DNA from: DATDEW01 sp046590205
GTDB lineage: Bacteria > Bacteroidota > Ignavibacteria > Palsa-1295
NCBI GenBank assembly: GCA_046590205.1
Contig: JBKJTT010000007.1
Coordinates: 62,001 to 126,000 of the forward strand
Reading direction: 5' to 3'
Length of the DNA stretch: 64,000 nucleotides
Translations under genes and position numbers: made by a program
Notes under the pieces: model-generated
What the model was told of the DNA's origin: nothing
Database searches by the model: none
Seen by the model: the letters and a program-made list of their open reading frames with translations, nothing else
In this document: positions 62,909-64,000 of the stretch, in pieces
Layout of the letters: every line of letters begins with the position of its first letter
How positions within the stretch are numbered: position 1 is the first letter of the stretch

Positions 62909-63879
62909 AGCTTCTCGTAGCCGCTCAACTTCGATATATCAAGAATTGTTTTACCATTATTATCCGATGACATCATTGAAATGAACTTCGCATTTTCAAT
63001 GACTTCACTGGATTTGTATGACGTTCTTGAATAGACTGTTTGTGAATATGATTCATCAAATGCTTTCAGGTTTACGAGTATCTCGCATTCGTCAGTAATG
63101 ACATCACATAGTTCTCCCCAGATGGGGCTTTCTTCATTAATGGCATGTACCAACGTCCAACTAAGCGCAAGGTTGCTCACCTTTGATAGTTCGAGCGGCA
63201 GATTTTTGAAGGATCGTTGCAGCTTGCCGTCGCGCTCAATATTCTTTGCGATGATCATACTTGCTTCAAGTTCGATAAGGTGATTCTTGCGAGCATTGAC
63301 AAGCCTCACCATAAGTCCCTTACCTTCTCGGTACGGAGCGATGAGGGCATTCTCCGAATACAACAAGCGAGCCGAGGGCTTAGAAAAACGTCCCCAGAGT
63401 AAACTTGTCGAGAGGGCAAATGCAAGCAGACCGACCATTGATTCAATTGCAGCGACTGCGCTTGACCAAAACCCCACGGGGCTAATTCTGCCGTAGCCAA
63501 GTGTCGTTAGTGTTTGCGTACTGAAGAAGAATACTTCTGAAAATTTCTCGAACGTACTCTCGCCTACAACACCTGCCAGATGTTCGACACCAATAATATA
63601 ATAGATAGATGCAAAGATGAAATTCTCAATGATAAAAATTGAGAAGACTATAGCAAAGAATTTAGGCCACGATAGCGCGATGACAGTATGGTAGGCATCC
63701 GCAAGCCAATGCCGTTTTTCGTTAACTCGATGGACATTGAATGAGCCGTCCTGATTGATAAGCCGCGAACCTTTATCCGCCGGACGAGTGCCAAAGCCAA
63801 GCTCCAGTACTTGTTCAGGTTTCTTATCGCCACCTTGTTTAAGGATGGAAAAACTTTTTGACTTATATACCTTCCCCAC
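62905..63879 (-). CDS. Inward-rectifier potassium channel (KirBac family)
   Basis: 324 residues, GTG start. An amphipathic slide helix precedes two spans (about 72-92 and 140-160) around a pore helix, with the selectivity filter T-T-L-G-Y-G-R near 125. The rest is a cytoplasmic immunoglobulin-like domain (about 170-320) with V-R-L-V-N-A-R-K-N near 190, as in KirBac1.1/3.1. The GTG directly follows the TAA of the upstream MsrB gene, implying coupled translation. The stop overlaps that of elbB. Confidence 0.93.
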   Translation of the reverse strand: MGKVYKSKSFSILKQGGDKKPEQVLELGFGTRPADKGSRLINQDGSFNVHRVNEKRHWLADAYHTVIALSWPKFFAIVFSIFIIENFIFASIYYIIGVEHLAGVVGESTFEKFSEVFFFSTQTLTTLGYGRISPVGFWSSAVAAIESMVGLLAFALSTSLLWGRFSKPSARLLYSENALIAPYREGKGLMVRLVNARKNHLIELEASMIIAKNIERDGKLQRSFKNLPLELSKVSNLALSWTLVHAINEESPIWGELCDVITDECEILVNLKAFDESYSQTVYSRTSYKSSEVIENAKFISMMSSDNNGKTILDISKLSGYEKL

Positions 63880-64000
63880 TTATGCTTCTTTGAAAGTTAG
63901 AGATGCGGAGTTGATGCAGTAACGCAATCCAGTCGGGGCAGGACCGTCATCAAAGACATGACCAAGATGCGCGCTGCAGGTAGCGCAGGTTATCTCTGTG
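63880..64000 (-). CDS. msrB: Second methionine-R-sulfoxide reductase, C-terminal part
   Basis: Partial; continues past the right edge. About 39 residues visible: [20 protein letters not shown], then the catalytic R-Y-C-I-N-S and end F-K-E-A. The zinc C-x-x-C and catalytic Cys are present. It resembles the lipoprotein MsrB at 61697 very closely at this end; whether it has a signal peptide is outside the window. Its stop directly abuts the KirBac start. Confidence 0.93.
   Translation of the reverse strand, partial: TEITCATCSAHLGHVFDDGPAPTGLRYCINSASLTFKEA

Overview
The window looks like a chromosomal piece of a Gram-negative bacterium of the Fibrobacterota-Chlorobiota-Bacteroidota (FCB) group, most like an Ignavibacteria/Kapabacteria-type lineage. 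The evidence is three or four proteins with C-terminal type IX secretion (T9SS) sorting domains, a TonB-dependent receptor with a carboxypeptidase-like N-terminal domain, DUF5916 and Omp28-type outer-membrane/secreted proteins, and promoters of the Bacteroidota form (TTTG, then TAnnTTTG about 19-22 bases later). No rRNA, tRNA, CRISPR array, transposase or prophage was recognised. The placement is inference; no marker gene was compared.

Layout. 0-9 kb: the start of an OmpH/Skp-like chaperone (cut by the window edge), cysS, two small lipoproteins, an MFS exporter, a HerA-like ATPase, dapF and recG. 9-22.6 kb: rnr, an SRPBCC/GyrI-like protein, an rlmB-type methyltransferase, a LOG protein, a SIMPL protein, a pair of LVIVD-type lipoproteins, a three-gene operon (methyltransferase, ABM monooxygenase, DinB-like), apt, a DUF5916 outer-membrane protein, a formyltransferase-like orphan and a flavin reductase-like protein. 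22.7-28.4 kb: a 1690-residue Thr/Asn/Gly-rich surface repeat protein with an upstream region carrying three promoter-like boxes. 28.4-36.3 kb: TerC, hemerythrin and RRM proteins, a 980-residue T9SS cargo, a fused sugar dehydrogenase/oxidoreductase and a secreted orphan.

36.3-40.2 kb: a minus-strand run ugd - uxs - DUF4160 - DUF2442 - Mrr, which joins UDP-xylose synthesis to toxin-antitoxin-like and restriction genes. 40.2-40.6 kb: an AT-rich gap with a cluster of DnaA-box-like sites, a possible but unproven replication origin. 40.6-45.2 kb (plus strand): a small membrane protein, bacilliredoxin, rpoN, an MNT/HEPN pair, NamZ-type muramidase and a membrane protein. 45.2-48.5 kb (minus strand): dnaB, ridA, acyl-CoA dehydrogenase and a 30-residue single-span peptide. 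48.6-51.8 kb: a peroxiredoxin, then Wzz and Wzy-like polysaccharide genes. 52-57.4 kb: three T9SS cargo proteins, two of them Omp28-like. 57.5-61.3 kb: a TonB-dependent receptor, a TetR regulator with likely shared operators, and an ECF sigma factor. 61.7-64 kb: two MsrB genes (one lipoprotein, one cut by the window edge) flanking ElbB and a KirBac potassium channel.

Themes: envelope building and surface display (T9SS cargo, giant repeat protein, polysaccharide genes), redox/stress repair (MsrB x2, peroxiredoxin, bacilliredoxin, hemerythrin), and housekeeping replication/RNA genes. No complete, clearly new multi-gene system is proven here. The best leads are the giant repeat protein with tandem promoters, the TetR/TonB-receptor operator pair, the DnaA-box cluster, and the Cys/Cys-less Omp28-T9SS pair.
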